Shown here piece after piece: positions 23,086-33,408 of a stretch of DNA of 64,000 nt. A program made the position numbers and the translations under genes. The DNA comes from Fen-1273 sp963837815 (lineage in GTDB: Bacteria > Bacteroidota > Ignavibacteria > UBA10030 > UBA6906). The first letter of the stretch is position 1. Each line of letters opens with the position of its first letter. Under the pieces are notes generated by a model. The model was not told where the DNA came from, ran no database searches, and was given only the letters and a program-made list of their open reading frames with translations. The stretch spans positions 1-64,000 of the forward strand of contig CAWIOS010000023.1 in NCBI GenBank assembly GCA_963837815.1. The letters are read 5' to 3'.

Positions 23086-26055
23086 TCAGGGACGGATCGC
23101 CTTGAGACTGACAAGCTTCTTCCTCGCATCCGCCGGCTCCTTGTGCACCGGATCTGCCTTCCCCCAGATCCTCAGGAATGCCTCGTGTTCGGCAATGGCC
23201 TTCAGCTTCATCCCTTTTTGTTCGTACAATCTGGCCAGCCGGTAATGGTAGAGAGGATGGATCAGGAACTGTCTCCGGCCGTTCGGGTTGCGCGCGGTGA
23301 GTCGCTCGTATTCTGCTATTGCCCTGTCGATTTTTCCTTCCCTGCCGTATGCCTTTGCAAGCAGGTCCCGAAGTGACCAGGCGAAGTTCCATATCATCAT
23401 CCCCCGGTCATCCCAGTTGAAATCGTAGTCAAAGTAGCTCTTCCACGGTGTTGCCCCCGCGGCGATAACGATTGTCTGGTCGACCGAGTCCTTCAAGAAA
23501 AGAATTCCCGCATGCAGGAGATCGCCGAGATGTCGCCGCCGGCCGCGGGCGACTTCATCAGTCTTGTCCGCAAATGCCATCATGTCCGAGAGTTCAGCCT
23601 GCGCACTCTCCGGGCGACAATCGGTCGTCGCGGCCAGCCCGGCAACCAGTGCGTGCCACGAGAGTCCTGCGTAGCGAGGAATCGAATCCTGGATGCTCTC
23701 AAGCATGAGAGACGATCGGGCGAGGTACATCCGTGCTGAATCCGTGTTCTTTGCGTCTGTCAGTATCCAGGCCGTCTGGAGCAGGGGAAAGTAGTTGGAC
23801 GGATCTGCAGCCTGCGCGCGACGGCATGTCTCCGCGGCCTGACCCGCTTTGCCGAGCCAGGCCTGCAACCAGGCCTTCCACAACAACCCTCCGAACCGTG
23901 CCCATGGACGGGACGATAGGGCGATCCGCTCATCACACAATGATTCGGCCTGCGCATACTCTTCGTCAAGCGCAAGCATGTACATCCTCCTGAATTCGAT
24001 GAGGACATCATCTTCCGCTTTGAGTCCACGCGCCTCCCGGTATTGGACGCCTGCCATGGCGATATCACCGAGGCCGAAATACGCATCCCCCATGAGCTGA
24101 ACTGCCGGCGCATTCGTTGGATAGAGGTCGTGGTATCTCTGGGCGTATTTCAGCCCTTCCTCCGGATGTCCGAGTGCGCAATTGATGCCGCTCAATGCCT
24201 CCAGCGGCCAGTAGTACTCGGGATCTAGGTCAAGCGCTTTTTTGTATTCTGCCAGGGCGTTCGAGTAATCCCTTAACTGGAAGGTATATCCTTCGGTAGC
24301 AAGACAGAGGTGGAATTCCTTCTCGCGGGGGTATTTCGCAATCGCGCTCCTGATGGTTGCCCAGTAGCGTTCGGGATAGAGATGGGCCTCGGCGTGGAGC
24401 CGGTCTTTTTCCGGGGTTTTCTGCAGCCACCGTCGTGCATGGTTCTCCGCCTCTTCCCGTGCGCCTGATTGGACGACCGTCGAAAGATGCCACCATGCAA
24501 GGGCGAATGTCGAATCGATTCGGACCGCCTTTTCATAACACCTTCGTGCCTCCTCGATGTTGGTCTTCTCGTATTCCCTCTGCCCGCTGACGTAATAGTC
24601 GTATGCCTCCAGGGAGGCGGTGATCATCTCGCCTACTGGTCGCAAGGTCTGTTGCGTCGCGTGTTCCGAGACCCCGAAGCCGCGTGAGATCTTGTTACAG
24701 AGATCGTCGATTTGCGTCTCCAGGAGGCTTTCCACACCTTTTCCGCTCTCCCTGAAGGTCTTCATGGTCTGCCGGGTGCTGACGTCGACGATTTTGAGAT
24801 TCGTGACGAAGAGCTCGCCGGCCCGGGTAAAACTTCCCGTCACCATCGCCTCTGATCCTTCCCGGGCGCAGATTTCCAGGCCGGTCTGATTGTCGATGGA
24901 ATCGGTGTTCTTTCTCCCCAGCTGCTTGAGGATATCGCGAATTCTCTCGCGTGTTGTTACCCGGAAATACGGCGACTGTTCAAGGCTGGTGATAATTGCG
25001 TCCTGGAGCACCACTCCCAGGTGTTCCTGGCTGATGTCGCCGGTCTGGTTTTCAAAACTCAAGACGGTTATGGCCTTCGGGCTGTACGCAAGCTCCTTTT
25101 CCGGGGCATTGCGGGAGAAGAAGAGGTACCCCGCCCAGATCAGCGCAACGGTCAATCCCCCGGCTGAAAGACGAATGAGCCGCGTTCTCCACCTGCGTTG
25201 CGCCGCCAGCTTTCCGGCAAGAGTGACTCCCGCCTGGTGTTCACCCCCCTGGAGGATCTTCAGCTCTGACAAAAGATCGTCGGCACTCTGATATCTCTCG
25301 GCCGGGTTCTTCGACATCGCCTTGAAAACAACAGGTTCGACCCCGGGCGGCATGTCCGGTCTCCGCGTGGAGAGAGAGACAGGTTGTTCGTTGCACACGG
25401 CATATGCGATCGCCTGCTCGTAGTCGCTTTCAAACGGGCGTCGCCCTGCGAGCATCTCGTAGAGGACCACACCGACCGACCAGAGGTCGGATCTCCAGTC
25501 AACGTCGGCACTCCTGGTTTGCTCCGGGGACATGTACGCGGCGGTCCCCAGCGTTGTTCCGGTCTTCGTGAGACGCGTCTGTCCCGCGAGCTTTGCCAGT
25601 CCGAAATCCAGGATCTTTACCTCGCCCCGGCGTGTGACCATGATGTTGGCCGGCTTGATATCGCGGTGTATGATGCCGGCTTCGTGTGCGCGGGAGAGAC
25701 CCTGGCAGATTTGGATGGCGATGTCGATTGCGCGGTCAACGGAGAGGGGGCCGTGACGGAGGGCGGCGTTGAGCGTTTCGCCGTCATAGAAATCCATGCA
25801 GATGAACATCTGCCCGTCGGGTGTCTCGCCGATATCGTGGATGGTGCAGAGTGTGGCATGCTGGAGTGCGGAAGCAGCCCGGGCTTCCTGGAGGAAGCGT
25901 TCCTTCGCCTCCGGGTCGAATGTAAGCTCGGGGGGAAGGAACTTCAGCGCAACGGTTCGTTTGAGCTGCGTATCCTCGGCCCTGTACACGACCCCCATCC
26001 CCCCGACGCCGAGTTTCTCAAGTATTCTGTAATGTGAAACGGTCTTGCCGATCAT
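23086..26055 (-). CDS. Transmembrane Ser/Thr protein kinase with TolB-like and TPR extracytoplasmic region
   Basis: A 989-residue protein. The N-terminal kinase domain (about 9-275) is complete: Gly loop GVGGMGVVY, Lys in VALKFL (K38), HRDIKPAN (D132), DFG (150-152), and SPEQ in the activation segment. One membrane helix (about 293-312) follows. Next comes a region like the N-domain of TolB/FlgO proteins (ITVLSFENQTGD, LGVVLQDAIITSLEQS), then at least six TPR-like units to the end. The kinase should lie inside and the repeats outside. It is the last gene of the operon with the TonB-dependent receptor and PorV-like protein, 23 bp after the latter. The substrate is unknown. Confidence 0.92.
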   Translation of the reverse strand: MIGKTVSHYRILEKLGVGGMGVVYRAEDTQLKRTVALKFLPPELTFDPEAKERFLQEARAASALQHATLCTIHDIGETPDGQMFICMDFYDGETLNAALRHGPLSVDRAIDIAIQICQGLSRAHEAGIIHRDIKPANIMVTRRGEVKILDFGLAKLAGQTRLTKTGTTLGTAAYMSPEQTRSADVDWRSDLWSVGVVLYEMLAGRRPFESDYEQAIAYAVCNEQPVSLSTRRPDMPPGVEPVVFKAMSKNPAERYQSADDLLSELKILQGGEHQAGVTLAGKLAAQRRWRTRLIRLSAGGLTVALIWAGYLFFSRNAPEKELAYSPKAITVLSFENQTGDISQEHLGVVLQDAIITSLEQSPYFRVTTRERIRDILKQLGRKNTDSIDNQTGLEICAREGSEAMVTGSFTRAGELFVTNLKIVDVSTRQTMKTFRESGKGVESLLETQIDDLCNKISRGFGVSEHATQQTLRPVGEMITASLEAYDYYVSGQREYEKTNIEEARRCYEKAVRIDSTFALAWWHLSTVVQSGAREEAENHARRWLQKTPEKDRLHAEAHLYPERYWATIRSAIAKYPREKEFHLCLATEGYTFQLRDYSNALAEYKKALDLDPEYYWPLEALSGINCALGHPEEGLKYAQRYHDLYPTNAPAVQLMGDAYFGLGDIAMAGVQYREARGLKAEDDVLIEFRRMYMLALDEEYAQAESLCDERIALSSRPWARFGGLLWKAWLQAWLGKAGQAAETCRRAQAADPSNYFPLLQTAWILTDAKNTDSARMYLARSSLMLESIQDSIPRYAGLSWHALVAGLAATTDCRPESAQAELSDMMAFADKTDEVARGRRRHLGDLLHAGILFLKDSVDQTIVIAAGATPWKSYFDYDFNWDDRGMMIWNFAWSLRDLLAKAYGREGKIDRAIAEYERLTARNPNGRRQFLIHPLYHYRLARLYEQKGMKLKAIAEHEAFLRIWGKADPVHKEPADARKKLVSLKAIRP

Positions 26056-26078
26056 CGTTTGTTGCTTTGCCCCCCGGA

Positions 26079-27107
26079 TTACAGCCCGATTTTCACAGAG
26101 AACACGTTATTGGCAACGAAGAATTTCACGGACCGGTACGCGTAGTCGAAAGTCACGTCGGTGGTTCCGACGATCACGTGGATTCCCGCGCCGAATGCCG
26201 GACCGTAGATGTTCTCGCGCTGAGCCATGTCTGAGGGCGAATACTCGTACCCTCCGCGAAGGAAGAGAAGATCCTGAAACCCGTACTCGATGCCGAAACG
26301 GTAGGCGTCATCGCTGAAATTGTTGTTCTGAAACGCCGCCGAAACGACAATCACATTGTTCTCGGTTATCACCCTCTTGTATCCCATACCGATTTCGATT
26401 GTGGAGGGGAGCTCGAACGAGGCGGCCTGAACGCTGTAGGTATATGGCCCGCGCGATAGGTCATTCGCAGTTGCACTGATGTCAAGCCCGGGGCCGCCGA
26501 ACGTCATCTGCGGCCCGATGTTCTTTACGACAACGCCGAACGAGAGACCGGACACGGAGGCAAGATTGTCATAGATCACCCCGGCATCAAACGCGTACCC
26601 GGTTGCGCTCACTTCAGCCATCTGCTCGGAAATCAGTTTCGCCGTGAATCCGACGCGAATGCGGTCGGTGAGCTGACGGCCGTACGTCAGCCCGACGGTA
26701 AAGAACTGAGGTTTGAACGTCTGTCCCGTCCCGTCGGGATTCAGCGCGGTCGTCAGCGGGATATCGCCGATGGACAGGGCCTTCAGCTGAAGGGCCAGGG
26801 CGCCGATATCCGGAATATTCACGGACGCGGAAACACACTCCACGCCGATGTCTGCAATGTAGTTCATGTGGGACGCATAGAGCGTTACGTCCTTCAGCGC
26901 GCCCGCAATCCCCGCCGGGTTCCAGAATAGCGCCTCGGGGCCAGATGTGACGGCCACCGTCGAGTTTCCCATCGCAATGTCGCGCGGACCGATCGGTATG
27001 AGGAGCTCGGAGGCGCTGTTCGTTCCGGTCCGGTTTCCGGAGCTTGCGAAAAGCGAAGCCGTTCCGATGAAGAGAGTGGACAGGCACAACGCTATCAGCC
27101 GTTTCAT
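26079..27107 (-). CDS. PorV/PorQ-like outer-membrane beta-barrel protein
   Basis: A 342-residue exported protein with a signal peptide (about 1-21, ending LFASS) and the PorV/PorQ-family opening: LIPIGPRDIAMGNSTVAVTSGPEALFWNPAG. The rest consists of amphipathic strands with aromatic ends, consistent with a FadL-like barrel. PorV shuttles or anchors T9SS cargo at the cell surface; paralogues often accompany specific cargo. Here it directly follows a 1093-residue protein with a T9SS-like C-terminus, so it may serve that protein. The ATG at 27107 was preferred over an upstream TTG because GAGGTG lies 7 bases before it. Confidence 0.82.
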   Translation of the reverse strand: MKRLIALCLSTLFIGTASLFASSGNRTGTNSASELLIPIGPRDIAMGNSTVAVTSGPEALFWNPAGIAGALKDVTLYASHMNYIADIGVECVSASVNIPDIGALALQLKALSIGDIPLTTALNPDGTGQTFKPQFFTVGLTYGRQLTDRIRVGFTAKLISEQMAEVSATGYAFDAGVIYDNLASVSGLSFGVVVKNIGPQMTFGGPGLDISATANDLSRGPYTYSVQAASFELPSTIEIGMGYKRVITENNVIVVSAAFQNNNFSDDAYRFGIEYGFQDLLFLRGGYEYSPSDMAQRENIYGPAFGAGIHVIVGTTDVTFDYAYRSVKFFVANNVFSVKIGL

Positions 27108-27128
27108 TGTTGCACCTCGCAAGGGTGA

Positions 27129-30100
27129 TCAGAATCTGTCGAGTATCTGCTGTTCCTGGACGACGGCAATTTTCAGAATCTTGGTAACGCCGAGATCGGG
27201 CATGTCGATATGGGCGATGTACAGACCGCTCCCCACCGGGAGGCCGGAATCGTTCTTGAGATCCCAGTGCTCGAACTGGGAATCTCTTTCCCGGTCGATC
27301 CTGCGGACCATGATCCCGGCAAGGTTGAATATTCTGATGACCGCCTTCTTCGGGAGGTGGCTGAATGTGACGAATCTCTCGTATTTGTTGATCTCCTGCG
27401 GATTGACGCCGTAGTACGGATTGGGGAATACGTTGATCAGGCTGACGTCGTTTCTCGCCAGGGCAGCGCTTCCGACCACGTTAGTAGGCGCGGTGAACGC
27501 AAATGTATTCCCTGGACAGTTCAGGTGATTGACACGAATCAAGAACTCATCGCCGTTTGCCCAATCCACGGTGGCGAGCCGGTTGGCCAGCGATATCCAC
27601 ATGAAGGGGATGCTCGGGTCAGTCTGGGCATTTGTCTCGAAAGCCGGGTTGGCCGCGGCATCGGTATACGGAGCATCCAGGATCCAGAACCACTCCCTGG
27701 GGCCGGTGCCGCTGCAGTTGTCCACACCGGCGGTATCCGGCCACCACTTTCCGTCCACCCGTCCAGCAGCAACGTTATTTTCGAGGAACGCCACCGCCAG
27801 ACGTTGGGGCGGGTTTACGTCAACGTTCCAGGCCGAAAAGGGGACACCTTGAACATAGTCCTGGAAAGCATAACTTCCCGAAGTGTTCTTGATGAACTGG
27901 GCGAACTCTGGCCTGGCGGGAGGGTTCTGCGCTCCCCGCAGGTATCGATATGCGTAGGACAGATTCTGATCGCCGGCCGGAAACGTGCCGTCAGCTTTTG
28001 CCGGAGCAAGCCTAAGGAGGACGCTCTTCAGCCGCGAGTGCGGTATGCCACCCCCCTGGAAACCGAGAACGTTAACGAAGAAGTCGGCGGCGTTTCCCAT
28101 TGCGCCATTGAAACCCTCAAGTTCATACGCGTCGGCGCCAGACCACGTGAATCTGCATTTACCGCTCGGAATCTGCCAATCCCTCCAGCTTGGCGATGAG
28201 GGCCCTGTAACGAACGTCTGGATCCCGTCGACGAAAGGGTAGTGTTGATCGCCGCTTTGATTCGTCTGTCGGGCGAGTTTCACCGTTCCGGTAGTCATGT
28301 CGGTCAGATTCCAGGAGACGCTCCCGGCAGCCGTGTCGAATGAAACGGAGTACTGATGGCCCGTGAGTTTTGACGGGTCGATGATAATCGGCGCCACGAC
28401 GCCGTCGGAAGGCGTGAGTGTCGGGACGGTTGTGTGCACCACGGGCGCGATTGTATCCCCGAAGTGTCCGGCATACCGGGTGCCGGGATCCGGGGCATGG
28501 GGGACGATCGTGATGATGCTCGGGAAAGATTCCTTCGTTGCGGGGACGATGCCGGGGGCGGGATTGTAGTTGTACGCAGTCACGGCAAAATAATACGGGT
28601 TCCCATTTATGAGGGGGGCATCGTTTCTGAATCGGTCTGTGGCGATGTGAATCCATCGCTGTATGCCGCTGTCAGTTCCGTATTCTTTCACCTGTTGAAG
28701 GACGCTCCCCTGCACCGGGTCAAAATCCATATCCAGAATCTTGCCGACCCCGTTGATGACGTCGAACGTCGCCACCCGTTTGCCTTCCGTGAGCGAGGCG
28801 GAGGCCGATGGAAGCTGGTACACATTGTATCCTTCGAATGCATATCCGAGGGGGGCGGGGACTTCGGTTTTTGCCACGTCGGTCGAGTCAATCCCCCAGT
28901 TGAGAACAATTTCCTGGCTCATCGGCGAAACCACGACAGTGGGTGGGTCGGGGGACTGCGGGACGGCGAAAAAATTGTCGTACGCCGCCTGCGCCTGGTC
29001 ATCGTAGAATTTGAGAAGTCCAATTGCCGAGAGACGGTCAACGCCCGGGATCGCGCCGGCGCACATCTCGGCGACCACGATTTCTTGCGTGTCTCCCTTA
29101 GCCATTGTGAAGGGGCCCGAGGCGATGCCAATATGTCGATCGCCGAACGTCAGGCCGTGCGTGCCGTCGAGCCACCCCGTCCGTTTCTCAGGATCGCCCG
29201 CAAAAGGAAACTTCGTCGGCATCCCCGTGAGCGGATCGATGTAAGGCTTTCCGTTGTCTGCAGTCAACCCCCGCAAATTGTTATACATCATGATGAGGCC
29301 GTCAGGACCACCAAAATCGAGGGGATTCTTGAGCATCGGGTCAACGGCGTTTTCCGTGTTGGCGAAGAACGCAGTCATGGGGAGATTCCGCTTCCCGTAC
29401 ACCCTTCTCCCTTTGAAAATGCCGGAATCTGTCGGTGCTCCCGGCACAGACGGGCCCTGGAAGAAATCGAATCCATAGGCAGGGGGCGGGAGGGGGTCGT
29501 ACAGCTTGTCTGTCTCCTCGCCGTTGTACGCGAATCCGAGGCTCCTGGTCGTGTCGCACCCCGCCAGATCGTCGCCGTAGTAGCCGATGTCCGGATCTGC
29601 CCACATGCTGACGTACATGCTGTCGAATGAGATCGTGTTCCGGTTTATCAGGACGTAGCGCCTGAATATCGTGTGCCCGAGCGCTCCTTCGCTCCGGTAT
29701 CCCCAGACCGTGGTCTGTAATTCGATTCCCAGGGGAGGTGTACCGAACAACTGCGCGCTTTCGGCGACGTCGTTGGACACACACCATATCGTCTGATCCG
29801 CTCCCGGGAATCCCGGGACATCTATCGCGGGTTCATATATGCCGTTATGGTTCTTGTCTTCGAAAGGCGCGCCGTCCTGCCAGGGCCAGTCGTTCCAATC
29901 CTTGTGGTATTGGTCATAAATTGACTGCGGACTCCCTTCGCCGTCGATCTGTTCGGAGCTCACGTCCGCGCTCTGGTTCTCCGGAGGTATGTCGCGGCGC
30001 ACCCGGTAAACCCGGTTCTTTGGGAGATCTGGTGATTCGGGCTTCAGGCTGTCGAGTATTTTGCCGGGTGCAAGAGATGTGAGGTAGTACCATACCGCAC

Positions 30101-30410
30101 CCGACGCCCGTATGTCTCCTCCTGGTCCGGCGTGAGCGGCCCAGAGCGGGCCCGCTGCGGAGACAGGTCCCTTCCCGCTCCCCTTGGGATAAATGAGACC
30201 CGGGAGACCGGGGTTCACGGTGTTGATGTCAGAGAGCCCCGCGGCGTTGATGTTCGCAGAGAGGTAGTTGATGTTCAGTTTTGTCCAAATGGGTGAACCC
30301 GTTGTCTTGCGGACAGATGAGCGGGCGTGGGGGCCGGATTCTGCCGCAGGAGATGAAGCGGGAACAGCGATGATGATAATGAGGCCCAGAGCAATTTCTG
30401 CTGTCTTCAT
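27129..30410 (-). CDS. Large secreted protein with T9SS-type C-terminal sorting domain
   Basis: A 1093-residue exported protein. The signal peptide (about 1-23) is followed by a large domain with Asp- and Gly-rich loops (DKNHNGIYEPAIDVPG, a calcium-loop-like stretch). Fibronectin-like strands follow (PPTVVVSPMSQEIVLNWG). The C-terminus resembles the T9SS type A sorting domain of Ignavibacteria: INVFPNPYYGVNP, then AVIRIFNLAGIMVRRIDR and a last strand ending KILKIAVVQ. It is widely found in Ignavibacteria-like genomes, as far as I recall, next to a TonB-dependent receptor, and no enzymatic motif is seen. AAGGA precedes the ATG by 9 bases. It lies 13 bp after the receptor gene, and the PorV-like gene follows after 21 bp. 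Confidence 0.8.
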   Translation of the reverse strand: MKTAEIALGLIIIIAVPASSPAAESGPHARSSVRKTTGSPIWTKLNINYLSANINAAGLSDINTVNPGLPGLIYPKGSGKGPVSAAGPLWAAHAGPGGDIRASGAVWYYLTSLAPGKILDSLKPESPDLPKNRVYRVRRDIPPENQSADVSSEQIDGEGSPQSIYDQYHKDWNDWPWQDGAPFEDKNHNGIYEPAIDVPGFPGADQTIWCVSNDVAESAQLFGTPPLGIELQTTVWGYRSEGALGHTIFRRYVLINRNTISFDSMYVSMWADPDIGYYGDDLAGCDTTRSLGFAYNGEETDKLYDPLPPPAYGFDFFQGPSVPGAPTDSGIFKGRRVYGKRNLPMTAFFANTENAVDPMLKNPLDFGGPDGLIMMYNNLRGLTADNGKPYIDPLTGMPTKFPFAGDPEKRTGWLDGTHGLTFGDRHIGIASGPFTMAKGDTQEIVVAEMCAGAIPGVDRLSAIGLLKFYDDQAQAAYDNFFAVPQSPDPPTVVVSPMSQEIVLNWGIDSTDVAKTEVPAPLGYAFEGYNVYQLPSASASLTEGKRVATFDVINGVGKILDMDFDPVQGSVLQQVKEYGTDSGIQRWIHIATDRFRNDAPLINGNPYYFAVTAYNYNPAPGIVPATKESFPSIITIVPHAPDPGTRYAGHFGDTIAPVVHTTVPTLTPSDGVVAPIIIDPSKLTGHQYSVSFDTAAGSVSWNLTDMTTGTVKLARQTNQSGDQHYPFVDGIQTFVTGPSSPSWRDWQIPSGKCRFTWSGADAYELEGFNGAMGNAADFFVNVLGFQGGGIPHSRLKSVLLRLAPAKADGTFPAGDQNLSYAYRYLRGAQNPPARPEFAQFIKNTSGSYAFQDYVQGVPFSAWNVDVNPPQRLAVAFLENNVAAGRVDGKWWPDTAGVDNCSGTGPREWFWILDAPYTDAAANPAFETNAQTDPSIPFMWISLANRLATVDWANGDEFLIRVNHLNCPGNTFAFTAPTNVVGSAALARNDVSLINVFPNPYYGVNPQEINKYERFVTFSHLPKKAVIRIFNLAGIMVRRIDRERDSQFEHWDLKNDSGLPVGSGLYIAHIDMPDLGVTKILKIAVVQEQQILDRF

Positions 30411-30423
30411 GAGCAGTGTCCTT

Positions 30424-33408
30424 TCAATACTCGACGCTTAATCCAATCCGGATCTGCCGGGGTGGACCATAGAAATAGGGATCGTTGGAATAACCTGCCG
30501 GTCTCGCGTAGGAGAGTTTTACCAGGCGGTAGACGTCAGCGTATTGCTGGCCGTACTTCTGAATGTACGCTCCGCTCAGATCCGGGTTGCTGAGAAATCC
30601 ATCGTCATCCGCGCTCCCCGTGCGCGACCAGACATTAAGCACGTTCCTCGTGTCGAACAGGTTGATCACGTACAGAGAGAGAGTTGCGGCGAGCCGGTCC
30701 CCCCATCGGAACGTTTTGTCGACCCGGAGGTCGACCTGGTACACCCAGGGCGTTGTGGAGGAATTGAGAGGTTCGATCGGAATCCGGCTCAGGGCGTCGA
30801 CCTCGTCTGAGCTTGCGGAGCTGCGCGTATAGGGGTGCCCGCTGTTGAATGTGACGAGGAGCGACGCACCGAGTTCGCTGAGCACCGGTCCCCCGTCTTC
30901 CTTTCCGAACCTGTAATCGAACGAGACATTTCCCCTCAGGGCGTTCATGAAGTTGAGCGGGGAAATATAGTACGGCAAAAACGCCGTGTCGGTGTTGGCG
31001 CCGACAATTCCCCAGTTGGAATTCGGGAACGATCCGGAGCCGCGCGCATCCTCGAAGCTGAGTGAACCGTTCACCATGAGCCTCTTGAATCGTCTCATGG
31101 TGAACGTCAGCTCGAGCCCTTTTGTCGTGGCGAAATCCCCGTTGGCGTAGACGCCGTAGTTGGTATACTGCGAATTCGTAACGTACTCAGGACGCATCTC
31201 GATCTGATCCTTGATATCCCTGTAATAGCCGGTGACGTCAAATGACGCAAATTCTCCGACCTGCTGGGAGAACCCGATCTCGTATTGCGTCGTGCGCGTC
31301 GGACGGAGATCGAACCCGACGGGCGTAGAGGTGAAGGCGCTGAACAGGTCGCTGCTGTACATGCCGATGTTGACATCCCGCAATTCAGACTGCTGGATGA
31401 GTTTAGAGTACTGCACATGGAAAACTGTTCGATCGGAGACCGGATACGCTATTCCGAGACGGGGGCTGAGTCCATTGAACGGGGTGCTCTTGCGAATGCC
31501 GGCGGGGTTGATTGCATCCGAAAAAGGATCTCGGGTGAGTTCCGGCTGTGTCGGATCGATCGGGACGTAGGTTGCTGTATTGATGTAATCGTACCGCAGC
31601 CCGATATTCACTATGAGGTCACTCATTTCCAGACGGTCCTGAACATATGCCGATGCGTAGATTGGATGGCGCGGGCCCTGAAAGTCGTTGCCGTTGTATT
31701 TGTTCCCAAGAACATCAAAGCCGTAATTATTGACATTGAAATCGTGGATCATGATCTGCTCCAGCGTTCTCTTAAAGGGATCTCCATCGGTAAGCGCGTC
31801 GTTCTGGGCAATGAGGCGCGCAAGCGTCCGGGTGCCCACGTAATAGGTCCGGAGCGTGTACCGCTGGAAGTCTCCGCCGAGTTTCACGGTATTGTTGTTT
31901 CCGATCTGGGCCGAAAACGCAGCGTTCAGGGAGATATTCGATCGCTCGGCTTTCGAATAATCCGATACCGGCTGCGTGGGTGCCGCAAAGTTGTAGCCGA
32001 ACACCTGACGGAAGAAGGGAGGCATGTAGCGGCCCATATACGGGTCATTCGGCCGGCGCAGCCAGACAACGCCTGCCTCGGCGTTCGCAACACTGTCTCC
32101 GTACCCCCAGAAATTGTCGCGCATGATGGGATCAAGCGTCTTGCTTGAGTACCCGAACCAGCCTCCGCTGATTTCTCCAAAGGCTTTCGGGCTGAAGAAA
32201 TACGTCGCCTTGAGCGATCCAAACCAATCCCAAGTGTCGGTTTCCGGGATTCGGGAGTAATCGGATCCCGGCAGGAAACTCGTGCCGTCAAATGAAACGG
32301 TTTTCGCGTACGATCCTGAGAATCGGAGGAGCAGCGGACGCAGATCCAGACTGATCGTGCCGGTGCCGTTGTACAGCTGGCTGGAATTGCCGAGCCGGAT
32401 CCCGCCGGGATAATTGAAATTGACGCTGTCACCGGTGCCGGGATCAATCACCGGTCCTATGGAACTTCCCGGGTAGGGTTGCGGATGTTTATCGGCCTGG
32501 TAGTTATAGTGGAAGAGGCCGAAGAACGTAACGTTCGGCATCAGGAGCGGACCGCTGAGGGATGCGTTGAAATTGTCGTATCCGTACCACGTCGTGCCGA
32601 GGCGTTGGTGCCCCTGCGCCCATGAGCTCTTTCCCGCTGCGGAGATGTTGTCCGTGATGTATTCGGCGTAGGAGTTGAACTGACTTCCGCCCGACTTCAG
32701 TTGTTGTTGCACAATTCCCGCGTTTGCACGCCCGTATTCCGCCTCGTAGCCCCCTGACTGGACGGAGATCTCCTCCAGTGCCTCCGATGCAATCGTGATC
32801 CCTGTGCCGCCGGACTGGGGATCATTGACGGAAACCCCCTCCAGGTAATACCCTGTCTCGTCGTGCCGTCCCCCCCTGATGTAGATATTGCCGTCCTGGT
32901 AATTGACCCCCGGCATCAGCGAGAGTATCTCACTGATAGTGCGGACGGGAAGAGTGGAAATCTGGTCTGAGGTTGCGATGCGCACCGCGTTTGTTGCCGT
33001 CGGGTTCACAAGCGGCCGCTCGGCGGTCACCGTGATCGCCTGGAGCGTGACCCCTTCAGAGGGGAGCGCGAAATCACTGTTCGTTGTGAAGTCGTTGTAG
33101 ACCCTCAGATCGGTAATCGTGGCGGGCGTGTATCCAACGTATCTCACGGTGAGACGGTAGACTCCCGCGGGGATTTCAAAGATGGTGTAGAAACCGTCCG
33201 GACCGGTGGCGGCGCCGTATGTGGTTCCGACAATCTGGACGTTGGCGCCCACAAGCGGCTCGTTCGTCTGCTTGTCTGTGACCCTCCCCTTGATCCGCCC
33301 CGCGCCGAACGATGAGCTTGTGACGGAGAGAAGTGCAAAGAGGAACAGAGCGACGGTCCATACGCTTCGGAATCCCGGTGTCGAGCAGCGCGGGTAAATC
33401 GGTCTCAT
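30424..33408 (-). CDS. TonB-dependent outer-membrane receptor with carboxypeptidase-regulatory N-domain
   Basis: A 994-residue outer-membrane receptor. The signal peptide (about 1-36, ending SSSFGAG) leads to a carboxypeptidase-regulatory-like domain (about 38-115: RIKGRVTDKQTNEPLVGANV). The plug domain follows (about 120-250, with PGVNYQDGNIYIRGG and GYEAEYGRANAGIV) and then the beta-barrel, ending in the expected aromatic residue. The frame is open to 33576, but the ATG at 33408 has GAGG seven bases upstream and starts directly before the signal peptide. Substrate is unknown; receptors of this kind import oligosaccharides, peptides or siderophores. It heads a four-gene operon with two surface proteins and a membrane kinase. 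Confidence 0.94.
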   Translation of the reverse strand: MRPIYPRCSTPGFRSVWTVALFLFALLSVTSSSFGAGRIKGRVTDKQTNEPLVGANVQIVGTTYGAATGPDGFYTIFEIPAGVYRLTVRYVGYTPATITDLRVYNDFTTNSDFALPSEGVTLQAITVTAERPLVNPTATNAVRIATSDQISTLPVRTISEILSLMPGVNYQDGNIYIRGGRHDETGYYLEGVSVNDPQSGGTGITIASEALEEISVQSGGYEAEYGRANAGIVQQQLKSGGSQFNSYAEYITDNISAAGKSSWAQGHQRLGTTWYGYDNFNASLSGPLLMPNVTFFGLFHYNYQADKHPQPYPGSSIGPVIDPGTGDSVNFNYPGGIRLGNSSQLYNGTGTISLDLRPLLLRFSGSYAKTVSFDGTSFLPGSDYSRIPETDTWDWFGSLKATYFFSPKAFGEISGGWFGYSSKTLDPIMRDNFWGYGDSVANAEAGVVWLRRPNDPYMGRYMPPFFRQVFGYNFAAPTQPVSDYSKAERSNISLNAAFSAQIGNNNTVKLGGDFQRYTLRTYYVGTRTLARLIAQNDALTDGDPFKRTLEQIMIHDFNVNNYGFDVLGNKYNGNDFQGPRHPIYASAYVQDRLEMSDLIVNIGLRYDYINTATYVPIDPTQPELTRDPFSDAINPAGIRKSTPFNGLSPRLGIAYPVSDRTVFHVQYSKLIQQSELRDVNIGMYSSDLFSAFTSTPVGFDLRPTRTTQYEIGFSQQVGEFASFDVTGYYRDIKDQIEMRPEYVTNSQYTNYGVYANGDFATTKGLELTFTMRRFKRLMVNGSLSFEDARGSGSFPNSNWGIVGANTDTAFLPYYISPLNFMNALRGNVSFDYRFGKEDGGPVLSELGASLLVTFNSGHPYTRSSASSDEVDALSRIPIEPLNSSTTPWVYQVDLRVDKTFRWGDRLAATLSLYVINLFDTRNVLNVWSRTGSADDDGFLSNPDLSGAYIQKYGQQYADVYRLVKLSYARPAGYSNDPYFYGPPRQIRIGLSVEY

